Source: Plasmodium coatneyi | Taxonomy: Eukaryota > Apicomplexa > Aconoidasida > Haemosporida > Plasmodiidae | Length of the DNA: 64,000 nt | Direction of reading: 5' to 3' | Assembly: GCF_001680005.1 (NCBI RefSeq) | Contig: NC_033564.1 | Coordinates: 806,001-870,000, forward strand | Shown here: positions 31,116-40,314 of the stretch, in pieces | How the letters are laid out: each line of letters begins with the position of its first letter | Numbering within the stretch: position 1 is the first letter of the stretch | Position numbers and translations under genes: made by a program | The notes under the pieces: model-generated | The model's database searches: none | What the model saw: the letters and a program-made list of their open reading frames with translations, nothing else | What the model was told of the DNA's origin: nothing

Positions 31116-31663
31116 CCACCCTGCGACCACAATACGTTTTAATGAAGATGGCTCATCTGTCAATTGGGAAAGCCCCCCACCGATGGGAAGACCGCCATTT
31201 GTGCCCTTCCGTATGCTCCTCTACAAGCGACGTTGCACAAACAAAGATCATTTTTAATGTTACTAATTAATGTGGAGTTTAAAAAAAAGAAATAAAAAAA
31301 AAACTGAACATACAAGAAAGGGGTGTCGATATGTGCATAATTGGATAACTTCCATTTGGTTAGTACTCCTTTGGGGGCGAGGGGGTTGATGATGCTCCCC
31401 CGATTTGCGCCCCCACGGGGAGTGTATCAAGGCGCAGCTGGAACAAACTGAGAGGGGGACACGCCTCACCCGATCACTCACTAATCCATCGAAACGGCTT
31501 CCCCACCAGCGGCCGGCGTACCTCCGTCCCACTTCGATGGTGATGCAATTGCAGGACAAAAACGCCAAGGTGGTGTCTTCACCCCCATTGTCTGACAGAC
31601 GGCACCGATGTGCTGCCTGTCCACGTAATAACGTGCCAAAAAAAAAAAAAAAAAAAATTCACC
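30902..31663. other. Spacer between convergent AP-4 mu and FtsH genes
   Basis: No exon recognised; a T-run at 31088-31115 and an A-run at 31640-31657. Confidence 0.6.
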
Positions 31664-34501
31664 TCATCGCGTGGTACCCACGTGAGAAACCTTGTTGTTC
31701 TTGTTCCCGTCATCGGAGTTTTCCCCGGCGCCCTCCTCGGGGGGGTCCTTTTTCGAGGTGATGTGCTGTTCCGCCAACGCTTCGTCTGATTTACCCAGCT
31801 GGGGTGTGGCTTCCTTTACCTCCCCGTTGGGAGGTACCCCTGTTGCAGGTGCACCATCACCGCTGATTCCGTCACCGCCAATTTGCTGGACGTTAATTGC
31901 CTGGCCACTAAGTGGCCCGCCCGGACCGACCAACTTGTACGGGTTGGCCTTTACGAACTTCTCATAGGTAGACTTAACCGGGTAGGGGCGTTCCCCGATG
32001 CACTGCACAATGTCGTGGTAGGAGATGGTTTCCTTCTGGAAAAGCAGGTCAGCTAATTTGTGGACCTGTTTCTCATGTTTAAGCAAAATGGACTTCACTC
32101 TGTTGTATTGCGTCTCAATAAGACAGCGTACTTCGTTATCTATGAGGTGCGCTAGGCATTCAGAATGTGGTCTGTAAAAGCTATATTCACTAGAAGAGTT
32201 GGGCTGAAAAGAAACAAGTCCTATTTCTTTGTTCATTCCGTACTGCGAAACGTACGAATAGGATAACTGAGTGACTTTATTCAAATCGTCAATTGCGCCA
32301 GTGGTAATTTTGCCGATGAATAATTCTTCAGCTGCCCTTCCTCCTAGAATCACGGCTACCTTATCCAAAATAGCATCTCTCGAAAAAAGCATAACTTCTT
32401 CTGAAAGGTGTTGTGAGTACCCCAAAGCTCCATTACTTCTTGGTAAAATGGATACCTTCAAAACGGGGTCCGCATACTCCAGTAGCCACCCGATAAGTGC
32501 ATGTCCCGTTTCGTGGTAGGAAATAATTTTCTTCTCTAGTGGGGAGATAAGGGAAGACGACTTTGGTAACCCACCAATAACTCTTTCTATTGCCGATTCG
32601 AAGTCTTTCACCTGAACACCAACCATGTTAGACCTCCTAGCACATTGGATTGCTCCTTCATTCACCACATTGGCAATGTCTGCCCCGACAAAACCTGGCG
32701 TTAGAGAAGCTAAAAGGTAGCTAATATTTTCTATATCCAATGTATGGTGCAATTTTAAATTTTTTAAGTGCACTTGAAAGATCTCGGAGCGTTCATTAAT
32801 ATCAGGCTTGCTTATGTGAACAATTCTATCGAATCTGCCTGGTCGGGTAATGGCTGGGTCTAGGATATCGACTCGGTTGGTACCTGCTAAAACTACTACC
32901 TTATCATTCGATGTATGGAAACCATCCATCTCGACCAACATTTGGTTTAGCGTATTTTCTCTTTCATCATTTCCCCCACCTGCGAAACCACCCTTGGATC
33001 TCTTCCTACCCACTGCATCTATTTCGTCTATAAATATTATGGACGGTGCATGTTTTCTCGCTTGAGCAAATAATTCTCTCACTCTGGACGGTCCTATGCC
33101 AACAAAAACTTCGATAAAGTCACTACCACTTATGTTAAAAAAAGGGACATTAGCTTCCCCTGCTACAGCTTTGGCTAGTAATGTTTTTCCTGTCCCTGGG
33201 GCACCACATAGAAGAGCCCCTTTGGGCATCTTTGCCCCTAACGTTTCATACTTAGAGGGGGCTTTCAAAAAATCAACAAATTCCATTATTTCTTCCTTCG
33301 CTTGCTTCATTCCAGCAACACTTGAAAATTTTACATCCGATTTTAACTGTTGTTTATTTATCGGGTTCATTTTGTTCATTTTAAATAGCCTATCCATGCC
33401 ACTATTGGCTACATTTTTTAGCGTTATTTTTTGGAATATAAAGGCGAACAGTAGGAAGAAAAGAATCGTCGGCACGTAACTCTTCACTTCATTCAACACG
33501 TTCGTTTCATTTGTGTATTGCACTTCTATTATTTGGTCTCTCTGTATATTCATTTCCCTTTGGATGTGTTCCACCTTTCGTTCGAACGCGTCACTATTAC
33601 CTATGCGAAAACTTACATACTTTTGGTGGTACTTACTCATCCCATGAACGTTTAGGTATGCCTTCACGTAGTCTTTATTGACCAGCTTAATTTTTTCCAC
33701 ATACCCCTTGGATAGGTAATTTATGAAAAAGTCGTTCTGTGTAACTTCGTTGTATAACCCATTCGAATCCACGAAGAGGAAAAAGAATAAAAGTAGCATG
33801 AAGAAAAAGAAAAAAAAAAAGTTGTCGAACTTTTTGTTGTTTTTCTCTTCATCCGGTTTGAACGAATTGGACGATGGGGATGACCCTTCCTCCTTCTTCT
33901 TATTTGTCTTCTCGAAGTTTTCGAATCCTTTAGGTGCCTTCGACAGGTACATTTGCACCATCTGGTGGAACTTCCTTCTGTTTTGCTGCAGGCCGATAGC
34001 TAATTGTTCAGGGCTTAGGGGGTGAAAAAATGCACTCTGCGTAAAGAACGAATTATGCCAGCTGCTTTTCTTCAGCCAATCGACACGGGGAAGGTTTCCT
34101 TCGTTATGGTGCGGTGGGGAAACCTCTTCCCGCATGAAATGCTTATCCTGGGCCTTCCCTTCGTCAGTGAAAACTGGACCACACCCATTTACCCGTAGCA
34201 AACGCCGTGCCGCCTCATTCAGTTTGGGCAGCTCTTCCTTTTTCAGGCCCCCCTCTCTGCAGCAGATCCTCATATACTTCTTCAAAACGTGCAACAACCG
34301 TCTGGCCCCTTTTCGGTTACCACTAAATATGCCGCTTCCTGAAGCGCTTGCCTCCACGGTCCCTCCAAAATGGGGCACATTTAAAAGCGTCCTCAGATAC
34401 TTCCTGCACGATAGGACATTTTCCACTAGACCCCCACGGCCCAACATCCCACTGTTGTAAATATCCCCCGTCCTTTTCAGTAGCATCTGCGCCCTGCTCA
34501 T
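31664..34501 (-). CDS. Mitochondrial-type FtsH/AFG3 (m-AAA) ATP-dependent zinc metalloprotease
   Basis: Single exon, 945 aa. A long basic N-terminal region (1-225) is compatible with organelle import. Two membrane segments (about 227-245, very Phe-rich, and 342-357) flank the intermembrane region with NDFFINYLSKGYVEKIKLVNKD, as in AFG3/YTA12. The AAA module has Walker A GAPGTGKT (433-440), Walker B IIFIDEID (488-495), the FVG pore loop (466-468) and the second region of homology TRPGRFDR (552-559). The protease motif HETGH is at 663-667. Further on, GGRAAEELF and GAIDDLNKVT carry the third zinc ligand region. The tail (about 870-945) is Gly/Pro/Glu-rich and parasite-specific. Known role: hexameric quality-control protease of the inner mitochondrial membrane with its active site in the matrix. 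All catalytic residues are intact. Confidence 0.96.
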   Translation of the reverse strand: MSRAQMLLKRTGDIYNSGMLGRGGLVENVLSCRKYLRTLLNVPHFGGTVEASASGSGIFSGNRKGARRLLHVLKKYMRICCREGGLKKEELPKLNEAARRLLRVNGCGPVFTDEGKAQDKHFMREEVSPPHHNEGNLPRVDWLKKSSWHNSFFTQSAFFHPLSPEQLAIGLQQNRRKFHQMVQMYLSKAPKGFENFEKTNKKKEEGSSPSSNSFKPDEEKNNKKFDNFFFFFFFMLLLFFFLFVDSNGLYNEVTQNDFFINYLSKGYVEKIKLVNKDYVKAYLNVHGMSKYHQKYVSFRIGNSDAFERKVEHIQREMNIQRDQIIEVQYTNETNVLNEVKSYVPTILFFLLFAFIFQKITLKNVANSGMDRLFKMNKMNPINKQQLKSDVKFSSVAGMKQAKEEIMEFVDFLKAPSKYETLGAKMPKGALLCGAPGTGKTLLAKAVAGEANVPFFNISGSDFIEVFVGIGPSRVRELFAQARKHAPSIIFIDEIDAVGRKRSKGGFAGGGNDERENTLNQMLVEMDGFHTSNDKVVVLAGTNRVDILDPAITRPGRFDRIVHISKPDINERSEIFQVHLKNLKLHHTLDIENISYLLASLTPGFVGADIANVVNEGAIQCARRSNMVGVQVKDFESAIERVIGGLPKSSSLISPLEKKIISYHETGHALIGWLLEYADPVLKVSILPRSNGALGYSQHLSEEVMLFSRDAILDKVAVILGGRAAEELFIGKITTGAIDDLNKVTQLSYSYVSQYGMNKEIGLVSFQPNSSSEYSFYRPHSECLAHLIDNEVRCLIETQYNRVKSILLKHEKQVHKLADLLFQKETISYHDIVQCIGERPYPVKSTYEKFVKANPYKLVGPGGPLSGQAINVQQIGGDGISGDGAPATGVPPNGEVKEATPQLGKSDEALAEQHITSKKDPPEEGAGENSDDGNKNNKVSHVGTTR

Positions 34502-36648
34502 TATGAAGTACTTAAAATTGTTAGGCCTACTTATCTTGTTAATCGTTGAGGGGGGATACGGTTACACAGGGGTCGGGTAAACAATTTTGGCAGAGTCTTC
34601 TTCTGTATTGTCGTGCGTACCTGTTGTCCCCTCTATTTCCACGTCTGTTGTTCTGTCACACAACCTGTTATTATCCTATTGGTAGAGCTCCCCCCTCGAA
34701 TGTGTTGCCTCCAGCAAGGTACTCCACTCAGGCAGGTGCTTTGGAGCAAAAGAAGCGGCACTGACGCAGAACAGCCGCACGAGAATACTTGCCCAGCTTC
34801 TTCTCAGTCCATCCCTTCCGTAGTTTGCGATCGCCCCGTGGGCATAAAATGGAGAAGTGAAGGTGGCGGTATTGGCAACGTTTTCATACGCTACGACGGT
34901 GCGACTACCACGAAACGGCAAGCCTCGATGCCATAAAGCATTTGCGCAGGGAGGAGAACTGCCAAATGCGCCAGAAGGAGTCGCTCAATGTGCTTCACCT
35001 TTCACTGGGTATTATGTAGGGATGTTTCAGCGCCCCCTTCGGTCAAGCGCCAGAGGGAGAAAAACGGAAAAAAGGGGAAAAAAAGAATGAAAAAAAAAGT
35101 GGAAGAAGAAAAAAGAAGAAAGAGAAGTATCAAGAAGAGAACGACAAAAAATGAGGAAGAAAAAGAAAGGCCAGCAAAGCATACGGAGGAAAAGAGAGAA
35201 AAAAAAAAAAAAAAAAAAAAGCAGGCGTATCACAACATATAACTTCTGCTCACATCACATCGCCGCATAAATGACGCTGCGCTAAGATACACTGTGTGAT
35301 GTAAGCGCCCCGACCGCAATTGTAAATTCTGAAGCAATTTCGCCTCCGCGTCGTCATCTCCCTCCTGTTTTTCCCACAAGGAGGGAAGCACAACGTACCG
35401 CTACGAACACAGAGGAACTGTTGCGAATCGTTCTTTTTTTTTTACAAAAGAGGTCGCGCAAAGCTTACATAGATAAAACGGGTGCTTCTTCACGCAATTA
35501 TATGTATGTTATAACCGCACGTTCAGATCTTACGCATGTGCAGCTTTGGAACAACAGGTCACACCCAAGTCCCCCTTAGGCAACAGACCAGAGAACACGC
35601 CGTGCTATGTCCCCAAGGGGGGGAATGTTTGGGAAGGGTTATCTTCTTACCTCCTTAGGGGGAACATAGTTTTCTCACCGCAGGTTGCTCACATTTCGTA
35701 ATTTTTTTTTCTTTTTCCATCCATATTAAGTGAATGTGGTCTGCAAGGGAGAGTCTCTCGATAAAGGTACCACCAACGGTTACATGACAGAACACATCCG
35801 TGTCCACACATAAGCAGAGGGGGGTATCAAAGTGGTTCTTTTGCATGTCGCAGCGTGGGGCAGCGGCATATGTATATACACACAGATGGTTATATTTACG
35901 ACTGGGAAAATTGCTAAGGAAGAGGTGTACATGTATAGACGTGCGTATACCTACCTTACGTGAGGAACAAGTAACCTGTGTGTTTTTTCCTCCATCCTTT
36001 TTTTTTTTTTTTTTTTTACGGAACAAATTTTGTCTACCCTGGGCAGTTTTCCTGCGCGTAACAAAGTGAACCACTTGAAGGAACAACTGGTGGATAGCAA
36101 AAAAAAAAATGTGTCCTTCTTTGGAACCCCCAGGAGAAGGAAGGCGGACGTACTCGTAGCGAAAGCACATCTAGGGATGGGCCCTTCGTGATGTCCCTAG
36201 CACAGTGGGAAGATTTTGTACGACGGGGTTTCCATTTGGGAGAGGCTTCCTTGTGAGCTCCCCCCACTTTGCATCACTCCCCTGAAGCGTAGCGGGAAAA
36301 TTCCCCCTCCCCTCCTCGTGACATGCGAAAGCATTGCAAATGAACTGAGCGCGTTCTCCAAGGAATATTTTTACACCCTTCATTGCGAATTAATCATGGT
36401 GGTGGAATGGGGGAACCCCTTGTAGGAAGTGTACCCAAGTCAACCTGCGCATACGTGGGTAAGGGTACATTCCGCCCTGCATGAATACAGGTATTTGTAA
36501 GTACGCACAAATGTGTATATGGGTTCCTTTTTTTTGCGAAATGGTGCATGCGTGAGGGAGGGGGGTACCCCAAAAAAAGTGTGACTGGGAGTGGCTGTGG
36601 AACAGGCGGGAAAAAAATTGGAAACCAAATGGAACAACAGCGGAACGA

Positions 36649-36684
36649 CAGTGGAAAAACAGTGGAAAAACAGTGGAAAAACAG
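36649..36684. repeat. Short tandem repeat, about three units of AGTGGAAAAAC
   Basis: Three near-identical 11-base units follow one another after two degenerate GGAACRACAG units. Confidence 0.6.
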
Positions 36685-36750
36685 GGGGGAAAAAATGAGA
36701 AAAAAAAATGAGCAAAAGGAAAAAAATGTGAACAGAAAGCGAACGAAAAG

Positions 36751-37012
36751 TTAGCAAAATGGCAGACTGTTTTTCATTTTTTTTTTTTCCTTGTCCCACG
36801 TCCGGTCTGCCTCCACTTCTCGCGCGCTTAGCTTTTTTTTTTTTTTTTAATTTTCCAGCAAAGACTGAAACGCTCTTATCAGAGGTGTCCTGGTCGTCCT
36901 CATCGCCCCCGTCGTCCTCGTTGTTACATTTCCTTCTAATCGACTGGCCAAGGTGGTACTGGACCACATCTTCAGTCCCACTGACTTTCACACCCACATT
37001 TTTTTCACTGTA
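36751..37012 (-). other. Candidate internal or terminal exon of an unmodelled gene
   Basis: After a T14 tract and AAAAAG acceptor, the minus strand reads YSEKNVGVKVSGTEDVVQYH, then a hydrophilic acidic stretch ending DKSVSVFAGK. A 16-base A-run (36833-36848) follows. If that run is one base longer or two shorter, the frame continues LSAREVEADRTWDKEKKKMK to a stop at 36751-36753. There is no in-frame ATG and no upstream exon could be fixed, so this is only a candidate. Confidence 0.25.
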
Positions 37013-37700
37013 CTTTTTGTCAATGGAAAAAAAAAAAAAATTAAAATAAATGTTTGGTGAAATATGTGATGCATATCGTTCTTTTCTTTTCTTTTTTCTC
37101 TTCCTTATCGTTTCTTATGAACACATATTGAGGAAAATTGTGCCACATGATTTTTGTTGGCTTTGTTTTGTTTCCCCCTTTTCAATTCCATCCACTCATT
37201 CGATCCACTTGACTTACCAACCTAGTGAACCCCTCACCTCAGTGAACTACCCAACTCGCCCAGTTCATCCACCACCACCCAAATTGACACGCCCCCCTTC
37301 TTTTTTTTTTCACCCTCAGTGTGTGTTTTGCGCCCTATACACACACATACACACTCTGCGTGTGCTATGCGTGTACTCTGCGCGATTCGCACGTAAACGT
37401 AAGTTGGCCTCCTTTCCGTAGTGGCCATACCAGTACACGCTGCCACGCCTGTGAGACACAGATCAGTGACTGCTTCCTACTTAACCGTTTGTCCACACGC
37501 ATATAATACCCCTTTCCTACCATTGCTCACATCTATATGCGTAGAAATAGTTACAGGGCCCCTATTGATGTGTTCCCTAGTGTGTGTCCCATTTGTCCCT
37601 TGACCCTCCCTGGTTGTTCTCTTTTTTTCGTAACTTCCCTGTGTTAGACGGGGGTGACATTTCGGTGGTTCTCTCTTCCGAACGGAGGGGGCGGCAGACA

Positions 37701-37770
37701 AAGCGAACTGATCGAACTGAACGAACTAAGCTAACTAAACGAACTAAGCGAACTGATCGAACTGAGCAAA
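37701..37770 (+). repeat. GAACTRA-type pentamer array in the probable 5' leader
   Basis: Units such as CGAACTGAT, CGAACTGAA and CGAACTAAG repeat with a period of about 10 bases up to 22 bases before the start codon of the NF-YA-like gene. Confidence 0.6.
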
Positions 37771-37791
37771 CGTGACCCTCCGCCCGACACA

Positions 37792-40314
37792 ATGCAGAAG
37801 AAACAGCTGATCAGCAAACACATGGAAAAGGGCAAGGGAAGTAATTACGAGGCACCCCTGTGCCTTACAGGGCCCACGCCAAATGGACTTAACACGCTGC
37901 ACGCTCAGAGCGCATACGAAAGTAACGCCCAGAAGAAGGAAAGCACCAATGGTCATACGAACGTGAAAAAACTGAGCAACATGATCAACCCGGAGGACCT
38001 ATACAGCGAAATCGTATGTAAAGACATCTATATTGGAACCCACATATGTGACTCCAACGGAGTGATCTACGTGAACGAGAAGCAGTACGAACGAATAATT
38101 AAGCGAAGATTGCAGAAAATTAAACAAGACATTGAAAGGAACCGAGAAGTACGAGCATTTGTGGCCATACAGAGCAAGTCATGTCTACGCACGAATCAAG
38201 TGCGGGGCAACCATTTTAACACGTCTCTATACAACTATGACATGAATTCGAATGAGTCCTTCTTGAAGGCCGAAGGGATGGGACAGAACGGAGTGACAAC
38301 AGGGTTGCTCATTGGTAGAGGGAGCACTGCCCTCTATCCAAACGTTAGCATGAACAACAACTACCTTTCACTGTATGATAATATGAGGCCAATTATGGAT
38401 ACCAATTCTGGTAGTACTTATGAGAAAAGGAATAGTGTCTACCTGAACCAGTACGCGGCGCCATACTCCTCCATGGGGTGGGTGGGAAGTTTCAACCTGC
38501 CGGAAAGTCAGAACAATCAGCACTACCATCAACAGAACCACCAGAATAATCATCAGTGGAACCAGCAAAACTATCAGAACAACCTGAACCATCAAAACTA
38601 TCAAAACTATCAGAACAACCTGAACAACCTGAACAGTTCAGGCAATTTTAACAACGTGAACAACATGGTAAATGTGAGCAGCGCGGCCCACAGGACCAAC
38701 CTGAACGCGTTGAACCATACAAGCCAAGGGGAGGATCTGCATAGGGTAGCGGAAAACTACGCCGACATGAACGACGCAAATATGGTCCACATGGGTAACT
38801 ACTCAAACATGGAAAATTTGAATAGCTTCACTGACTTGGCCAACTTGGCTAACATGAGTGACTTGGTGAACATACCTGGCCTGGTCAACATGCCCGGCCT
38901 GGCCAACCACACCAACTTCACCAACCTCAACAGCCACACCGACTTCACCAACCTCAACGGCCACACCGACTTCACCAACCTCAACAACTTCGCCAACATG
39001 GCTAGTTTAGACAACATGCCTAGTTTCGATAACATGGCTAGTTTAGACAACGTGGCTAGTTTAGACAACATGGCTAATTTAAACAACATGGCTAAATTAG
39101 ACGACATGGCTAATTTAAACAACATGGCTAATTTAGACGACATGGCTAGTTTCGAGAACATGGGTAGTTTCGACAACTTGGCTAATTTAGACGACATGGC
39201 TAGTTTCGACAACATGGCCAATTTGGACAGTATGGAGAACGCGGAAAGTGTGTCAAACGGGGTGATTGCGACGAATGAGAGCAACCTGGGGGACATGCAC
39301 CTAGTGGAAGACGAGGCACTCATGGAAGAAATGCACATGGGTAGATTGGGCGATGTGCACAACGTGAGCCACATGGGTCAGATCGGTCAGATCGGTCAGG
39401 TAGGCCAAATAGGTCAAATGGGTCAAATGGGCCAAATGGGTCAGATGAGCCAAACCAACCACATGAACCACCTAAATCACGTGAACTACCCCAACCAGGT
39501 GGACTATATGAACTACGCGAACCATGTGAGCCACCCCAATTACCCCAATTATGCGACCCACCTCGATCATCACACCAGTGCGGTTTACCTGAACCATCAG
39601 AATCAGGCCGCTCACCTGAACCACCAGAATCAGGCCACTCACCTGAACCACCAGAACCAGGCGGTTCACCTAAACAATCAAAACCAAGTGGCTCACCTAA
39701 ACAATCAAAACCAAGTGGCTCATCTAAACCACCAGAATCAGGCGACTCACCTGAATCACCAGAATCAGGCGGTTCACCTAAACCACCAGAACCAGGCAGC
39801 TCACCTAAACCACCAGAATCAAGCATCTCACTTAAACCACCAGAACCAAATGGCTCACCTAAACCACCAGAACCAAGCATCTCACTTAAACCACCAGAAC
39901 CAAGTGGCTCACCTAAACCACCAGAACCAAGCGTCTCACTTAAATCACCAGAACCAAGCGTCTCACTTAAATCACCAGAACCAAGCATCTCACTTAAATC
40001 ACCAGAACCAAGCATCTCACTTAAATCACCAGAACCAAGTGGCTCACCTAAACCATCAAAACCAAGTGGCTCACCTCGACCATCAAAACCAGGCAGTCCA
40101 CATGGGCCAGCTGAGCCAGGCGAACCAAATGAACCACCTCAACCACATGCGACAGATGAGCCAAATGAGCCACCTGCATCACATGAACCATGTCAACCAA
40201 GTGAACAAAATGAACCAAATGAACGGCATGAATCACCTGAACAGTTCAGGCAATTTGAACAACTTCTGTAACGGCATTACGGGGAATTACAGTTATGGTC
40301 CTTACGATGAATAG
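37792..40314 (+). CDS. Asn-rich repeat protein with an NF-YA (HAP2)-like element
   Basis: Single exon, 840 aa. Residues ~91-106 read VIYVNEKQYERIIKRR, close to the NF-YA subunit-association helix (YVNAKQYHRILKRR) that binds the NF-YB/NF-YC dimer. The DNA-binding half that should follow (RHxHAxxRxRGxGGRF) is decayed: here SKSCLRTNQVRGNHF keeps one Arg, the RG and a Phe but lacks the His and GxGGRF residues. The rest is Asn/Gln/His/Met-rich: six-residue units like ASLDNM (about 405-480), MGQ triplets (about 523-540), and 19 units of a nine-residue repeat (597-767). Such Gln/Asn-rich regions accompany NF-YA activation domains elsewhere, but they are also common in Plasmodium. The NF-YA link rests on about 16 residues plus the following basic segment, so it is likely but unproven. 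Nuclear location is inferred. Confidence 0.68.
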   Translation: MQKKQLISKHMEKGKGSNYEAPLCLTGPTPNGLNTLHAQSAYESNAQKKESTNGHTNVKKLSNMINPEDLYSEIVCKDIYIGTHICDSNGVIYVNEKQYERIIKRRLQKIKQDIERNREVRAFVAIQSKSCLRTNQVRGNHFNTSLYNYDMNSNESFLKAEGMGQNGVTTGLLIGRGSTALYPNVSMNNNYLSLYDNMRPIMDTNSGSTYEKRNSVYLNQYAAPYSSMGWVGSFNLPESQNNQHYHQQNHQNNHQWNQQNYQNNLNHQNYQNYQNNLNNLNSSGNFNNVNNMVNVSSAAHRTNLNALNHTSQGEDLHRVAENYADMNDANMVHMGNYSNMENLNSFTDLANLANMSDLVNIPGLVNMPGLANHTNFTNLNSHTDFTNLNGHTDFTNLNNFANMASLDNMPSFDNMASLDNVASLDNMANLNNMAKLDDMANLNNMANLDDMASFENMGSFDNLANLDDMASFDNMANLDSMENAESVSNGVIATNESNLGDMHLVEDEALMEEMHMGRLGDVHNVSHMGQIGQIGQVGQIGQMGQMGQMGQMSQTNHMNHLNHVNYPNQVDYMNYANHVSHPNYPNYATHLDHHTSAVYLNHQNQAAHLNHQNQATHLNHQNQAVHLNNQNQVAHLNNQNQVAHLNHQNQATHLNHQNQAVHLNHQNQAAHLNHQNQASHLNHQNQMAHLNHQNQASHLNHQNQVAHLNHQNQASHLNHQNQASHLNHQNQASHLNHQNQASHLNHQNQVAHLNHQNQVAHLDHQNQAVHMGQLSQANQMNHLNHMRQMSQMSHLHHMNHVNQVNKMNQMNGMNHLNSSGNLNNFCNGITGNYSYGPYDE
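39003..39236 (+). repeat. 18-bp coding minisatellite (units like ASLDNM / ANLDDM)
   Basis: About 13 units of six codons alternating S/N, L/F, D/N, with Met closing most units; within the NF-YA-like gene. Confidence 0.7.
39580..40092 (+). repeat. 27-bp coding minisatellite, 19 units of (A/V)xHLNHQNQ
   Basis: Nineteen nine-codon units, counted from AVYLNHQNQ to VAHLDHQNQ. The variable first two codons (AA, AT, AV, AS, VA, MA) show unit-level duplication: ASHLNHQNQ occurs four times in a row. Array length is expected to vary between isolates. Confidence 0.9.

Larger units (their letters stand above)
34502..37791. other. 3.3-kb divergent spacer between FtsH (-) and the NF-YA-like gene (+)
   Basis: The largest gene-free stretch of the window. 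It holds A/T runs (35200-35220, 36001-36017, 36833-36848), a short GTGGAAAAACA repeat (about 36649-36684), a GAACT-based array just before the NF-YA-like start (37701-37770) and one candidate minus-strand exon at 36751-37012 (separate entry). Other frames here are open but unlike any family I know. Confidence 0.5.

Noticed and set aside
35061..35240. Lys/Arg/Glu-rich plus-strand frame
   Set aside because: Product of a purine-rich low-complexity tract, without start context or partner exon.
36034..36383. Two overlapping minus-strand frames in the FtsH/NF-YA spacer
   Set aside because: No splice-consistent joining, no family match, and they run through T/A homopolymers.
39320..40015. 231-residue antisense frame (GSGGLSEML repeats)
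   Set aside because: Shadow of the 27-bp minisatellite in the NF-YA-like gene.
39580..40092. CRISPR-like periodic array
   Set aside because: Contiguous coding tandem repeat without unique spacers, in a eukaryotic gene.
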